Assembly: GCA_016758965.1 (NCBI GenBank)
Contig: JAEPRB010000009.1
Location: forward strand, 248,001 to 312,000
Length of the DNA: 64,000 bases
Source: Circinella minor
Lineage: Eukaryota > Mucoromycota > Mucoromycetes > Mucorales > Lichtheimiaceae
Reading direction: 5' to 3'
The position numbers were made by a program, and so were the translations under genes. Positions 50,402-64,000 of this stretch are shown here, piece after piece (position 1 is the stretch's first letter; the number at the start of each line of letters is the position of its first letter). The notes under the pieces are model-generated. The model was not told the DNA's origin. It did no database searches and worked only from the letters and a program-made list of their open reading frames with translations.

Positions 50402-52268
50402 ATGAATAACTTATTCGATTTCCTTCGGATGATGCCAAATAATGTCGCATTGAGAAGAAATGCACAAGTACAGCTACAAGCAATTAACTCTCGTCAAGGT
50501 AGTCCTTCGTTTAACAATAAGGTCATCAGGTATAGCAAGCAATATATGTAACATTATCAAAAATCATATTTTTATTGGCATCGATTTATTGCTTACGACT
50601 GTTTAATATGATACCAGTACAATGACCAGACACGAACAACGATGGCAACAACTGTTAGTCACACGGGCAGGCCAACACCTCCAAGAAGGTATAGATATAT
50701 AAATATATCCCCAAATTTTAAAAGTTTTATATTTTTATTTTTATTTTCTATACGTAGGTCAACAGAGTATTGACCTCCCTGAACAGAATCCACACCAACA
50801 TTTACAGCAGTTGGAGAATTATGGTACGTACATTGAATACATATATACATATTTTAATTAATGGTCAAAAAATTATTTTTCATAATACTAATACAAGAAA
50901 AATAATGTACATTTTAATCAAAAGTCGAACAAGTAAGTAAAAAAGTGTTACATAACAAGATAAAACATATATAAACTGAAATCATAATTTTTTTTTCTGA
51001 AATACGTAGCGACCGATGAAAGATCATGTTACACAACTCTTAGTTGGAAATGGTAAGTACATTTCTTTCACAACATAATAAGGAGCGCCGCCAAAAAAAA
51101 ATACAGCATATTAACTAGTGTGTTACCATGTCATAGATAATTTGGGATATGCTGATACTATCCCGCACCATTCATGTAACAGACAAAATTCTATTCATGA
51201 CAGGTAATGGATTTTCTTCACAGACTTTATAACATTAGCAAACTACAATGAAATGCTGTTGAAATATTTAACAACTTACTGAGAAAACATCTTTTTTTTT
51301 TTCGCTGTATAATGTAGAAATACACTTTTATTTTCATCCCAGAGTCAATCATCATCTTCTTCAAGGGGTCCCTATATGGAATTATTATCGTGTCCTTTCG
51401 AGGAAGATACAATTTTACAGAATTTTCTTGGAGAAGCATCGCAGCAACAGGAAGACTCAATGGTCACAGCACCTAGTCCCACCATGCACATTTTTTATTC
51501 AAACACCAACAATTCAATGGTGGATCAAGCAATATCAGAGAGTCTTGGAAATTCTTCTTATTACGACCCTTCTTCTGCTATGAATCATCAGCAACTGCTT
51601 TTTCCGTCTCATCAGCAAATGATTACCCAGTCTTATCATCAAGGCTCACAGTCACCTATGGAAATTCAGCATGATAATTATTTGGTAAAGTAATTCATAA
51701 AATAAATTAGTCAAAACATGTATAAAAAAATTAATATATTGCTTTTATTTGAAATGCTCATTCATTAAACATATTAACTATTTCTAAATAATAGGACGAG
51801 AATTTGTTGTTTTCAATGTCATCTAAAAGCCATCACCAACATAATAACTTTATACATGCTAGTACATCACCCTGCTCTTTGTCACCTGTAATGGCACCGG
51901 AACCAAAAAGTACTAGCATAAGTATTAATAATGTTTCCAATAATAATTCACCAATGGTTACCGAAGATTCTGAACAAGAACAAAGTCCCGACAGTAGTCC
52001 CAACATCAATGAAACTGAAAATTTGCCAAGTGATACTGATGATGAAGAGTCGGGTGATTATTATGAGAGAAATAACGGTGCTGGACCAAGATTTTATTGT
52101 TCACGCTGCCCAGGAGCAGGTCAAAAAGGCTATCGACGTCTACGAGAGTTACTTTCACGCCATATACGACCATTTCATTATGATGTTCGTTTTCGTTGTA
52201 ATACGTGTGGAAAAAAATATACCAGATCGGATTCATTGACACTCCACAAGAATAGAAAACAGCATTGA
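50402..52268 (+). CDS. C2H2 zinc-finger transcription factor
   Basis: The gene begins MNNLFDFLRMMPNNVALRR at 50402 and ends at 52268. Clear exons are about 50402-50530, 50618-50687, 50759-50821, 51136-51201, 51318-51684 and 51795-52268; splicing between 50822 and 51136 is unsettled (the stretch 51010-51052 may be skipped or give a 9-nt exon). The middle is Gln/Ser-rich activation-like sequence. The C-terminus has an atypical finger (FYCSRCPGAGQKGYRRL, then HIRPFH) followed by a classical one (FRCNTCGKKYTRSDSLTLHK, then NRKQH). An acidic patch (SDTDDEESGDYYE) precedes the fingers. No orthologue is recognised. Confidence 0.75.
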
Positions 52269-55200
52269 ATAATTAATATTCGAAAAAAATGAAAGGGATC
52301 AAAGAGATAAACTTTACTGTCTCTTCTTATGTAGTAATTTTCTTTTTTTTTGTAATCATAATACATACGTGTAACTTCAAATATAAACAAATAAACATTT
52401 TTTTACGCTGGACTTTTCTTCATGGTGGCGCACCAATAATTCTTTTAAGTGATCCCTATATATTTTATTGCTTTCTCAAATTATTATTAATAATAAGTAA
52501 CTTGTTATTACCTTTTATCAACGCTATACTATAGTATAAAGAAGTAGGTCGGTTACACTTTATTGTATATTGTTAGGTTTTTCATCATTTAACATTGGAT
52601 TCTTTTATTCAAGTACAGTACGTACATGATAGACTAATTTTATTTTATTCAAAAAATACCGTCTTTCACTACTAATCTAACATTGATGTGCTCAAGTATT
52701 CTTTGTCAGATGCTATTTCGAAAAATCAAATGATTTCCGTATACATGTAAAATATGCTAAACGTGTTTCAGAAATATTTTTTTTAATTTTTACGTATCAG
52801 TCAATTATACAGTACGTTCTGAATTAACAATGAACATTGTTCTAAGTGGAATATAAACTTTGACAGTAGTCGGTCACATATAATAATACAATAAGTAGTA
52901 TGTAACTTTTAGTTTGATGAATTAACAAAAGAAAATCTCGTCAACTACATACAAAATCCATATTTTATTATTATTTTGTTAGACCATACACACAAGATAT
53001 TAAATGCTTATTGTCAAAGACTGTACAAATCTCAATTGTTTCTGATAAAATATATATAATTTAACCATGACTGTGTGAAATATATATTAGAACAAAAACT
53101 ATTATGCATTCAAATTGACAAGTTACATATAAATTTTTTTTTAAAAAAAAAATAAGACAGCAAATATAATAATACGTAGTGTAAATCAGAAAAAAAAAAT
53201 TCTGTCATAACACATATAAATGTGCCTACACACTAGCACTGATTTCATTTCATTATTTTAACACTATAATGTTATTACGTATTATTAGTTTCTCTTTTTA
53301 TTTTCCATCCTTCATGAGCATTCTGGTTTCCAAAACAGTACGATATATAATCACGTTTGAAGTGTCGCTAGAATTTACAAAAGATTGAAACCAGAGAAAC
53401 TATATATATAAAAAAAAAAAAGAATATGAAAAATTCTCAAGTTCGTGTAGTTCACTGGTCCACTATTGATCTTGTAAAAACAAATGACGACACTAGTCAC
53501 TACGTAAAGGTTGCTAATATTCTGGTTGCTTGAATACACACAGTTAAGTTTGAGCGGCAGAGGAGTTGTATATGTCTTTTCGCTCAACTCAAGCAAAGAA
53601 ATGCACATGTCTACGCGTGACTGTCAGACATAGGATACAATCATGTCTGAGATCGGTTGTGTCCTTGTGTAATTTCAAAGGAAGACGTGTTACGAGTGAA
53701 CGAAAGTGTTGCAAAACAATGTAGCAAAAAAACAACAACAACAACAACGCACTCTTATCAAAGCCAGTGGTTAAGCATCAAATGTGTGTGACAGAATATT
53801 AGTAATATTACTTGCCCTCCTCCTCTTCCTTTGCCTTTCCTTCTTCTCAGTTCACAAATCATAAATTAAACTGTACTTAACTAACTTCCGTATATTTTTT
53901 TCATTATTTTTATGAGTTGCCATTAGCACATAACAATAAAAAAAAAACTCATGTTAAATGTACAATTCATAAAAATGATATTAGAGGGAAAAACATTTGA
54001 GTGGAATGTCAAAAAAAAAAAAAAAAAAAAAAGTAACACTGCAAACTTATCATTGTTTTTTCATGTGAAAATATAAAACCCCGACAAAAAAAAAAGTTAA
54101 GAATAGCAGAGAAAAAAAAAGAAAAGAGGGACCCCCTTTTTATCCTTTTTTTTTTACAGGGTGACTGTTCTTTTTTAATCACCGCACAAAAAAAAATATT
54201 AATATTCAGTTATAATAGTAACTTGTATAAATAAAATTTTTTAGAAGTGGGAAAGATAAAAAGGAAAGGTAAAGTAGTTATTTAAAGTTTGTCTAAATGG
54301 TGATAAAAGATTTGTTACTATAGTTACCAGCTGTTTCACATCGAACTCCGAGAAGTGCACAGACCACTTTACTCCCCCCATAGATATTAAGAAAATAAAG
54401 TTTCCCAAAGTGACAGCAGGCTGAACTATGCCCATATGATTACATCTTTAAAAAAAAAAAAATTAGATTGTTTCACTCAGATTGACATATTAGTAGCAGT
54501 GAACGATCATAATTAACCCGTGATCAGATGAGATGCATATGTAAGGATGCATTTAATTTCAAAGTTTAGTAGCAAGATAAATGTGGATATGTAATGACGA
54601 CGATAATAATAATAGTCTTTTTTCTAAAAAAAAAAAAAAATCATGTAGTATAGCTACGTAATCATTTACAGGATAATAAATCATGAAAAGAGGATACCTT
54701 ACTATTTGTTCAAAGACTAATATACAGTCAACAACCCCCCTCCACCCCGTTTTTGCACCTCCCACTTTTACAAATCTTATTCAGTTTTGCACCTTTTGTT
54801 TTTGGAAATGTTAAAAATACTTAAATGGAATCGCAACTTGCATCGAGGTTTTTTTTTTTTTTTTTAGGGGAGTTGCGCGTTTTTTTTTATCGGAAGTAAA
54901 CTATACTAATAAGTGTGTAGAGTATTCTTATGAATCATTATCCAAATAGAGAAATACCAAAATATTAGCAAAAATACTCATAATTGATGAGATGATGTAT
55001 TTAAATACTATTTGTGTGCAAACCCGGGGCTTGATTGTATTGACCCTAGGTAAAACGGGTCAATTATTAATATACGTAGGTATATAAAATAATAATAGTA
55101 AATAATTTTTTTTTCTAAAAAAAAAAAAGGTACATCTTTATATGGTAATTCATAAAATGATTTGTAAAGATAAAAAAAAAATTATTATGGGAAATTTCTA

Positions 55201-56556
55201 TTAAGAGATGAAATCATTTAACAAAAAAAATAATCAAATTTCTTCCAATATCGAGAATAAATACCAAGAAAAAGAAGTAGGGTAAGTTTATTATCGTCAT
55301 TTGTACATGTAACATATTGATTTTTTAAGTATGTATAACACAACAGACTAATAATAATAATAAAAAATAAAGACATATTTATAGTTCATTGTTCGCATGA
55401 TATATAGTAAAATGCAAATTTATGTACCTGTTTGTACAGAACACTTTAGAGAATAAGAGTTGAGAAAAATTCTAAAATGAAGAAGAAAATAAACTATGTT
55501 AGTAATAATTCATGTAAAAAAAAAAAAGAAGAGCAGAGGATTACGAAGGAGTGGATAGGTATGTGAGATAAATGCTTGTATAATAATATATACGTACAGG
55601 GCATATTTACAACTACGTAAAAATTAACCATATTACGTATCAATAAGTCAATTGTACTTATGGTTACTGTATTCCCCAAAAGGGTCTTCTTTAATTTATT
55701 TTGCTTCAACATATTTAATATATCTCTCTTTTTTTTTTAATGAAAGAAAAAAAAATCTATAATATGTATTATCAATACATGTATGCACACAGAAAAAAAA
55801 AAGTCATGTTTCTTTTTCGCAGTTACTATTACTACGCATTGTTGTTGTACTACATTGATCTTCTCAGGTGCTCTTTTTAAGCTAAAAAACAAAAATCGCC
55901 AAGGTTTTTTCATAGTTTTTTTTCAATTATAAAATAAACAAATTTATAATAGATCGATCGATCGATCGTATAAATAAATATATTATTCTTGTTCAAGGCA
56001 TGTTCTTCCCCCCCCCCTCATTTATTCAAAAAGTGCAAGTTTAAAAATATCAACCAAAAAAAAAAAAAAAGCTTAAAAATAGTATCAAAAAAGCTGTGTT
56101 ACATAAAAAAAAAAACTCACTACTATTAACTTTATATAATTAGAAGAAGGAAAAAAGCGCTGATATATTCTTTTTCTCTTTTCTTTTTGAAACACCCATC
56201 TCGATTTTTTTTTTTTTTTAAAAAAAAGGAACTCATCTTTTTTTCAAATAACAAACAACAATTTCAAAAAGTAAGTATCTTTTCTTCTTTTTGTTTTAGT
56301 ATAACTTGAGTACACAAGTTATTATTATTCTATTATAGATTTTCTTTTTCTTTCAATGGTATTTTGGTGTTTTTGCAAAAGAGAGAAAGAGAGTGTATAA
56401 AAGAGAAAAAAGGGGGAGGTCAAAAAAAAAAAAAAGGTTCAAAATGTATTTTTTTTAATGGTGTAGAACAACCCACTGTATAGCGCGTTTTTTTTTCTTT
56501 TTGAAAAACATAAAGCTCCATTAACCAAAACTTTTTTTTCAAAATAGTATAATAGG
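52269..56556. other. 4.3-kb gene-poor region
   Basis: No supportable gene. It holds many TACGTA palindromes, a (GATC)n run at about 55954-55969, an A20-type run near 54011, and long A/T homopolymers. The last 400 bp (A-rich and T-rich blocks, CATAAAGCTCC at 56508) are the likely PP1 promoter and leader, perhaps with a leader intron starting near 56271 (GTAAGTATC). Confidence 0.5.
55954..55969. repeat. (GATC)n microsatellite
   Basis: Four consecutive GATC/ATCG units in otherwise plain AT-rich DNA. Confidence 0.8.
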
Positions 56557-58050
<1,494 letters not shown>

Positions 58051-58224
58051 CCCAAAAAAAAAATAATAAATAATAAATAATTGTGTATAAAATGTTTCTT
58101 TTAATAAAATCTTATTGCTGGGTTAAATCTTTTCTTTCTTTTTTAAACAATCAGTATTCCCTTATTTTTAACTACCTTTTGTCTTCTTTTTTTTAAAAAA
58201 AATATATATATAACTGTGCTGTTC

Positions 58225-59400
58225 ATGAGCACTTTTGGAATCAGTAAGTAATTTCAACTTATTAAAAAACACTTCAAAATATAAAGTGAAATATACAAAA
58301 ATAACTAGACAAATTTCTTTTTTTTTTCCTTTGGACATTTTTAAACTTAGTTCAACATACAAATTTATAGAAAAAGGTGACCGACGATTTAAACCAAAAC
58401 CATCCGATACACCAAGACCAAAAAAACGATTAAGAAAAGAAAATGAAGAACAACAACAACAACAAACTGAACAAGTAGTAAAAAAAATAAATCAAGAGAC
58501 TCATGATTCTTTAATATATAATAATGATACTTTGGAAACAACTACTCCAACACACGTGGAACCAACCCATTCTCCATCTCCATCTGCTTCTTCTTCTTCT
58601 TCTATTTCATCACTTTCACGCTTACCGATCGTACCATTGTCTCAAGATTTAATTTACTCCACTCTCCATGATTATACTTCGAATAGGAAAAAACGAAAAC
58701 GAGTGCATGGACATTCAAAAGAACAATTAATTTTAATGGCAGAAAAAGAACAAGAAGAAAAAGAACGTCAACAAGTGAAACAACAAGAAGATGCTGAAAA
58801 GAATAGGTAACCTTCCCCTCAACTCCCTCCAAACCTCCATCCACGCGTCATATTCACTTTCATTCGCATAAAGAAAAAAAAAAGAAAGGAAACTTTTGGA
58901 ACTCGTCTACTTTTTTTGGTACTCACTCATAAATTTATCTCACTTGGGGATTTGATGTATATAGTACGATTCCCATACCACAAGTAAAATTAATGAATGG
59001 TGAAATTGTTGTAGATGAAACAACACTTCATGTTACTTCAGAACCAGAACCAGAAATTGAAATAGAAGAAGATATAGATAAACAAGTTGTTAATGAAGGT
59101 TCATTTATACGAATGCAACGAGGATCCAATCCACAACAATCAAAACGTTGGACTATTGAAGAAACTGAACTTTTTTATGAGGTAAATATATGTTCATGTG
59201 TGTAAAATGGAACAAAGAATGGAAGGTTAATTTAAAATTATATATATATATATTTATATTAGTTATTGAAAGAATTTGGATTGGATTTTACTACTATTAG
59301 TACACGTATACCTGGTAGAACTCGAGAACAAATACGAAGAAAATATTTTAAAGAATATAAAAGATACCCTTTAAAAATAGATAAATTATTACAAAATTGA
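58225..59400 (+). CDS. BDP1: TFIIIB subunit BDP1 (B''), short form
   Basis: RNA polymerase III initiation factor. Four exons (58225-58243, about 58371-58806, 58965-59181, 59263-59400) give about 269 residues; exon 2 may instead start at 58377, and both keep frame. Diagnostic parts are an early basic RRFKPKPSDTPRPKKRLRK, the pre-SANT block IPIPQVKLMNGEIVVDETTL, and the extended SANT domain RWTIEETELFYELLKEFGLD with PGRTREQIRRKYFKEYKRYP. The protein ends about 10 residues after SANT. Yeast and animal BDP1 are longer, so this is a compact version. It starts only 174 bp after the PP1 stop on the same strand. Confidence 0.85.
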
Positions 59401-59742
59401 ATACAATATATATATATATCTGTTTTCTCTTCATGGTGATAATTATGCAGCAAAAAAAAAAAAGGGATGATGATGATGATGATGATTATATTATTTTTTT
59501 GCGTTTTGATGATACATGAATCAAGTGATGTATAATATTGTTGACAAATTAGAAAAGACAAAATTGAACAGAGAGATAATAATTGATGTGTATGATACGA
59601 TTTTTCTTTTTAAGAGAAAAAAAATAAAAGGAGGGTAATAAAAAAAAATTTAAGGAGAAAGGACACAATTTTTTTTTTTCATAAATAACATAATGAATCA
59701 AAAGATATAAATAAGAAAAACATAATGATGTTATATCTATTA

Positions 59743-60616
59743 TCATAACATAAATGAAGAAGATCCTTCAATATTATTATTATTATTATTATTATTGCTA
59801 CTATTTGTATTTGATGTAGTAGAAAAAGATTGTGAAAATTGATGTAATTGTGGTAATTGGTATATATGATGTAATGGTTGTTGTTGTTGTTGTTGTTCTG
59901 TTTGTTGTTGTGGTAAAAATGATGATGCTGGTGAAGATGATGCAGAAGAAGAACATGATGAAGATGACGATGATGGTGAGGATGGTGAGGATGGCATGGT
60001 TTCCATAGTTACAGTTGCTGGGATATGACCTAATTGTATCCGCATAGCTTCGTTTTCACGTTTTATAGATTCGATATAACTAATAGCTTGACGTAAAATT
60101 TCTGCTCGATGACATTTTTCTGGTTCCGAGAATACGGTTTGTGGCATTGCTTGTGCAAGTTGATTGATTAATCCATTCTATTATAAACAAATAATTATTC
60201 TCAGTATTCATACATATACATATATATCCATTTGGATATATGTTATTGAAGAATTAATTAAAAAAAAAGAAGAAATTAAAGAAGGAGAGAGAAACTAGAA
60301 AAAAAAAATGGTAGAATTTTTTTTTTTTTTTTTGGTTGTTATTTGTATAATATAAAATAAAACGTACAAGCATATCTCTTCTTCGACGTTCAACACGATT
60401 ATGAGTTTCTCTTCTTTGTTTCATTCGATCCAAAATAATATCTTTATCCAAACATGACTTATTTAATATATTTACACCATTTACAACAAGTTTCCCCTGA
60501 GTTTTTTCTTGGTTTAGCCTCCGAGCCATCGAATCTGGACTATAGATCTTGAGACGTTGTTGTAAAGGATAACTTGCACGACGTTCTGTAATAGTTGCTG
60601 TTTTTTGTTGTGGCAT
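59743..60616 (-). CDS. bHLH transcription factor (E-box, class B type)
   Basis: Two exons (60616-60368, 60177-59743) give 227 residues. The basic region is RRETHNRVERRRRDMLNGLI, with the His, Glu and Arg pattern that reads CACGTG E-boxes. Helix 2 is EKCHRAEILRQAISYIESIK followed by a short leucine-like heptad stretch, as in USF- or Cbf1-like factors. The intron splits helix 1. The tail is Ser, Gln and Asn repeats ending SSSFML. It is convergent with BDP1. The target genes are unknown. Confidence 0.85.
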
Positions 60617-62590
60617 AATAATAATAAAAAAAAAGATTATCGTTATAGATATTTATTTTTTATTTTTTTGGTGTTGTAAATTATGAAAGGTAGAAAAAAA
60701 AAAAAAGAAAGCAAAAAGAAAGAAAGTTTTTTTTTTTTTTTTTTTGGTTTCTTGGCAAATTTGTGGTCAAATAAAAAAATCTGGACTATATATATATATA
60801 TATATATATCAAGCCAACAGCAAAATCAGCTCAAAAGAGAAATGCCTCAACTAAAAAAAATTGGAATAAGGGGAGTTTGATTCTAAATTCCGAATAGCAC
60901 ACCTTTCATCATGTCCCCAAACCCAAATCCACCCAGCAACCAGTATCAATCTCCCTTTTTTCACATTTCTTATCATATTACTATTATTATCTGAAAGAAA
61001 TAAATAAATAAAAACTTTTGCTTCTAATTCTCTTAGTTAACGTATTTTTTTTATATTTGCTTCAACCTATATCACCTAAATAAAATTAGAAGTAGGAGGG
61101 TCTTTGTATAGAAAAAGGTATCTTTATATTATTATCTGCCAAAAATTACAAGTCATTTATTAGATTTAGCATAATTGTCTCTCTTAAAAATTGATCATTC
61201 ATTACGTAGTATTTAAAAACATCCAATGAAAAAATCAAAAAAAAAACCTATTAAGGCTTTTTTGCTCAAAAGTTATTTAATTACCTCATTTGTTTCAAAT
61301 TGATTCGTGCAGTTTTGTTTAAGTTGGGTATGTTTGTTATATTGAGCTCTGGGTTTATAAAAATGCAAGAAGATAATTCTCTATCTATCTATCTTATTCT
61401 GCTAAATTATTACTTAATAATAATATATGAATGTTATCCTCCTTTTAGCCCCTGAAATAAAAGAAGACCTTTTATATTTTACAGAAAAAATTATTCAAGG
61501 ATGAAAACATTATTCATTAAACACAACCGTTTGCTCATTTTCTTTGTTGTACAAAAAAAAAACAGTGAGAGAAAACACAAAAAAATTACCAGATTCTTAT
61601 TAAATTACCTCTCTCTCTCTCTTTTCTGTGGGTAGATAATAAATAATGGGCTCATCATAAAATTAAATTAAATAAATACCTCAAAAAAAAAAAAATAACT
61701 TTAAAAAAGAGAAAGAATGATAAGAAAAAACAAATAATTTTTCGCTTCGAGACGTTTTTTTTGCCAAGGAATAAAATATTCAACAAAAGAACTATTTGTT
61801 ATCATGGATAATTGGTTATTATCCCCAATCACATGGATTTATTCTATACGTAATAATGGAATAAAAAAAAAATTGATCGACGAGAACTCTAATTGTTTGA
61901 GACAGTTTTTTTTTTTTTACCATTTATTTGTCAATAACAATCTTTATTTTTTTTTTTGCGTGAGAATTGCTCTTTTTTTTTTTTTTTTTTACTTTATCTT
62001 GATTCATTCAAGTATTTTGGGATAAGGTTGTGATGGCTATATTTATTGATTATACACGACGACGAGAGATAAATAATAATAATAATAATGTAAATAACGC
62101 AAAAGGATGTTGGGCAAATCAAGTAAATCAGCTACACGTGTTGCTAGTTTTTCTTAATTGATCCAAATTTGGACTTCCTTCCCCACCCAAATACCACATA
62201 TATTTTGTAGAAAAAAAAAAGAATGATTAATGACTTGATAAATGATGTCAATGAAGAAGAACAGTGGGGGAGTAGGGGGAAGGAGTTTCCTCTACTACTA
62301 CGTATCATCATTATACTATATTTTAAATCACTTTAAAAGTATATATAAGGTTTTGATGTATTCATGCTTAATGATATATCAATAATATGTTTTATATAAA
62401 AAAGAAAAAGAAATTTGTTTTGTTTGTTTCATCTAACTCTATACAATTATATAGCAGAAAGCTTATAATACTACGTTTCTGACTATTAAAGATAATTAAA
62501 ATTCAGATTAAAAAAGAAGCAAAGAGAAACCTGCATTTAATAATCAAGTAAAATTCTATTTACACTTGCTTTTTTAAAATTATTTTCAAA
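60617..62590. other. Divergent promoter region, no gene seen
   Basis: About 2 kb between the bHLH gene and the small gene. It has (TA)n at about 60788-60810, T-runs, a (CT)n near 61611-61624, and no supported ORF. Confidence 0.45.
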
Positions 62591-62841
62591 ATGAACAGAG
62601 GTCCTATTGTACTGTAAGTTTCAATTATATACTTTTAACTAAAATAAATATATCCTCTTTTTACTCATTGAACCCAAACCTTTTTTTTTTCTTTTTTGTT
62701 AGTACCATTGATGAAGCAGAATATTTACTTGATCAATTACCCATGCCAGATCGTGAAGAAGATGCCACTGTGACTAAATTACGTGAAAAACTTCGTGCAC
62801 TTTTAACAGAACTTAGAAAAGGGGCAGAAGGAACTCAATAA
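62591..62841 (+). CDS. Small conserved-looking protein, 53 residues
   Basis: Two exons (62591-62613, 62703-62841) joined by a clear GTAAGT donor and a TTGTTAG acceptor after a T-rich tract. The product starts MNRGPIVLTIDEAEYLLDQL, followed by an amphipathic, Leu/Arg-rich helix (KLREKLRALLTELRKG). It looks like a small helical subunit of a complex. I do not recognise the family. A splice that restores one open frame in a very AT-rich area argues that it is real. Confidence 0.55.
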
Positions 62842-63411
62842 AAAAAATGGGTGTGTGTGTTTATGGTTCTTATTATATATATATAAAAAAAATGGTTATT
62901 ATATGAAATCATCCATATATAATAATATAACCAAAGAAAGAGGATGGATTTATAAAGAAGAATAAAAAAAAGTTATTTGTATTATTGTTATAAATAATAA
63001 AATCAAAAACTTGTTATTGTCATTGTATGAATTCTATTATTTATACATAACGCGTTGGGTTTATAAGAGAGGTGGGATGTTGCAGTTTTCATGTAAAATA
63101 GATCATTTACAAAAATGAAAATTTTAAATACAGTTTTCTTTTTGAATTTAGAATGAACAACTTTAATCAAAGATGTATTTAATATAGAAACTAGTAATAA
63201 GTGAGGATTATTTGTAGAGAGAGAGAGAGAGAAACAAATGATCATATGAGCATATAGAATTTTTAAAAAGTGCTTATGCTTTAACTCTTGAGATTTTTTT
63301 TTTTTTAACGCGGAACTGGAGTTAAATATTATATTTTAAAGGTTTCCCCAACGCAAAAAAAAAAAAAAAAGTATAAAGATCCACTTCTCTCTCTCTAATT
63401 TCCTCCCCACC
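62842..63411. promoter_or_regulatory. 3' flank of the small gene and promoter of PRP17
   Basis: 570 bp. A (GA)n run lies at about 63219-63231. A TATA-like box at 63372 and a CT-rich leader ending CCTCCCCACC directly precede the ATG. Confidence 0.45.
63372..63377 (+). promoter_or_regulatory. TATA-like box of PRP17
   Basis: TATAAA 35 bp ahead of the ATG at 63412; the leader between them is CT-rich. Confidence 0.4.
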
Positions 63412-64000
63412 ATGGATCTCGTTAATAATTATTATGGTTCCAGTGATGAAGAAGAAAAAGACACTTCTAATATTCAAAACACAAATACAAAATCAAAAAG
63501 TTTAGTAACGATCAATGCTACACCTGATACAGGTTTTGATGTATGAACATTTTTTTTTTTTATTTTATTTCTTTAATACACGCAATATATGATTATATCA
63601 ACAATGAACTCTTAAAAAGAAAAAAAGAGAGAGATAACAACAAGAACAACCAAAACAACGATAATAATATATATACATTATTTACTTTTTTAACTTATTA
63701 TTAATAGGATCATTCCGATCGGATCTATACATCAGAAACAGCAACAGAATTAACTGTCAATGTACCCTACGATGATCTTATGCGACCCATGTTAGGACCC
63801 GAAAATCCATCAGGAAACAGTAAGAATCGCATTTCAACACAAAATGTTTTAACGGGTCACGTTGAACAACAAGCTATTTCAGAATCCGATTTTCGACAAC
63901 AATTACGAACATTTGAAACCTATGGTTATGCACGCGATCCATCGGTTGGTAATGCTAATCTTTCTGGCCAAACAGGTCAAGGTATTATGGGTACAGGTTA
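63412..64000 (+). CDS. CDC40: Pre-mRNA splicing factor PRP17/CDC40, 5' part
   Basis: WD40 protein of the spliceosome needed for the second step of splicing. Exons 63412-63540 and 63708 onward; the gene runs off the window. The N-terminal region matches the family layout: MDLVNNYYGSSDEEEKD, then VNVPYDDLMRPMLGPENPSG, then NVLTGHVEQQAISESDFRQQ and RTFETYGYARDPSV. The WD40 repeats lie beyond the edge. The ATG is in a strong ACCATGG context. Confidence 0.88.

Overview
The window looks like nuclear DNA of an early-diverging, Mucorales-like fungus. It is very AT-rich with many A/T homopolymers. Most genes carry several short introns (mostly 50-120 bp, GTAAGT-like donors, T-rich tracts ending in TAG). 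Proteins are rich in poly-Gln/Asn, and the gene set is fungal: Kre2-type mannosyltransferase, Ufo1-like F-box protein, Cds1 kinase, Pet191/Coa5, Bdp1, NC2-beta, Prp17. The assignment rests on gene style only; no rRNA or other marker is present.

Layout. 1-1025 (+): 3' end of a GT15 mannosyltransferase. 2545-5944 (+): F-box/WD40/UIM protein. 6118-6459 (-): RPB12. 6634-7628 (-): chorismate-lyase-like protein. 8918-10592 (-): zinc alcohol dehydrogenase. 10593-14991: 4.4-kb gene-poor tract with a MITE-like element and a 258-bp tandem duplication. 14992-15683 (+): NC2-beta. 16046-19042 (-): gamma-glutamyltransferase. 20671-21740 (+): AIM32-like thioredoxin-like ferredoxin. 22302-25245 (+): FHA-kinase Cds1/Rad53. 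25823-27424 (-): wax-synthase-like MBOAT. 28863-31396 (-): aldehyde dehydrogenase. 32476-32809 (-): COA5/PET191. 35163-36209 (+): PH-domain protein. 37472-39634 (+): unrecognised membrane protein. 42384-44433 (+): homeodomain factor. 44839-46705 (-): SWT1-like PIN nuclease. 47503-49377: two doubtful or decaying genes, one with a long Asp/Glu-coding minisatellite. 50402-52268 (+): C2H2 factor. 56557-58050 (+): PP1 catalytic subunit. 58225-59400 (+): BDP1. 59743-60616 (-): bHLH factor. 62591-62841 (+): 53-residue protein. 63412-end (+): PRP17/CDC40 start.

The genes do not form one pathway. They are mostly housekeeping or regulatory: transcription machinery (RPB12, NC2-beta, BDP1), mRNA processing and surveillance (PRP17, SWT1), the DNA-damage checkpoint (Cds1 with MCB-like promoter repeats), phosphatase signalling, redox and lipid metabolism, and three developmental-type transcription factors with long flanks. 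The items most worth following are the UbiC-fold chorismate-lyase-like gene, the inverted-repeat element at 11.27-12.22 kb, the three-copy palindromic repeat at 33.6 kb, the MCB-bearing repeat before the checkpoint kinase, the 10-nt micro-exon in the GGT gene, and the acidic minisatellite gene broken by one stop codon. I did not find a clearly new multi-gene system.
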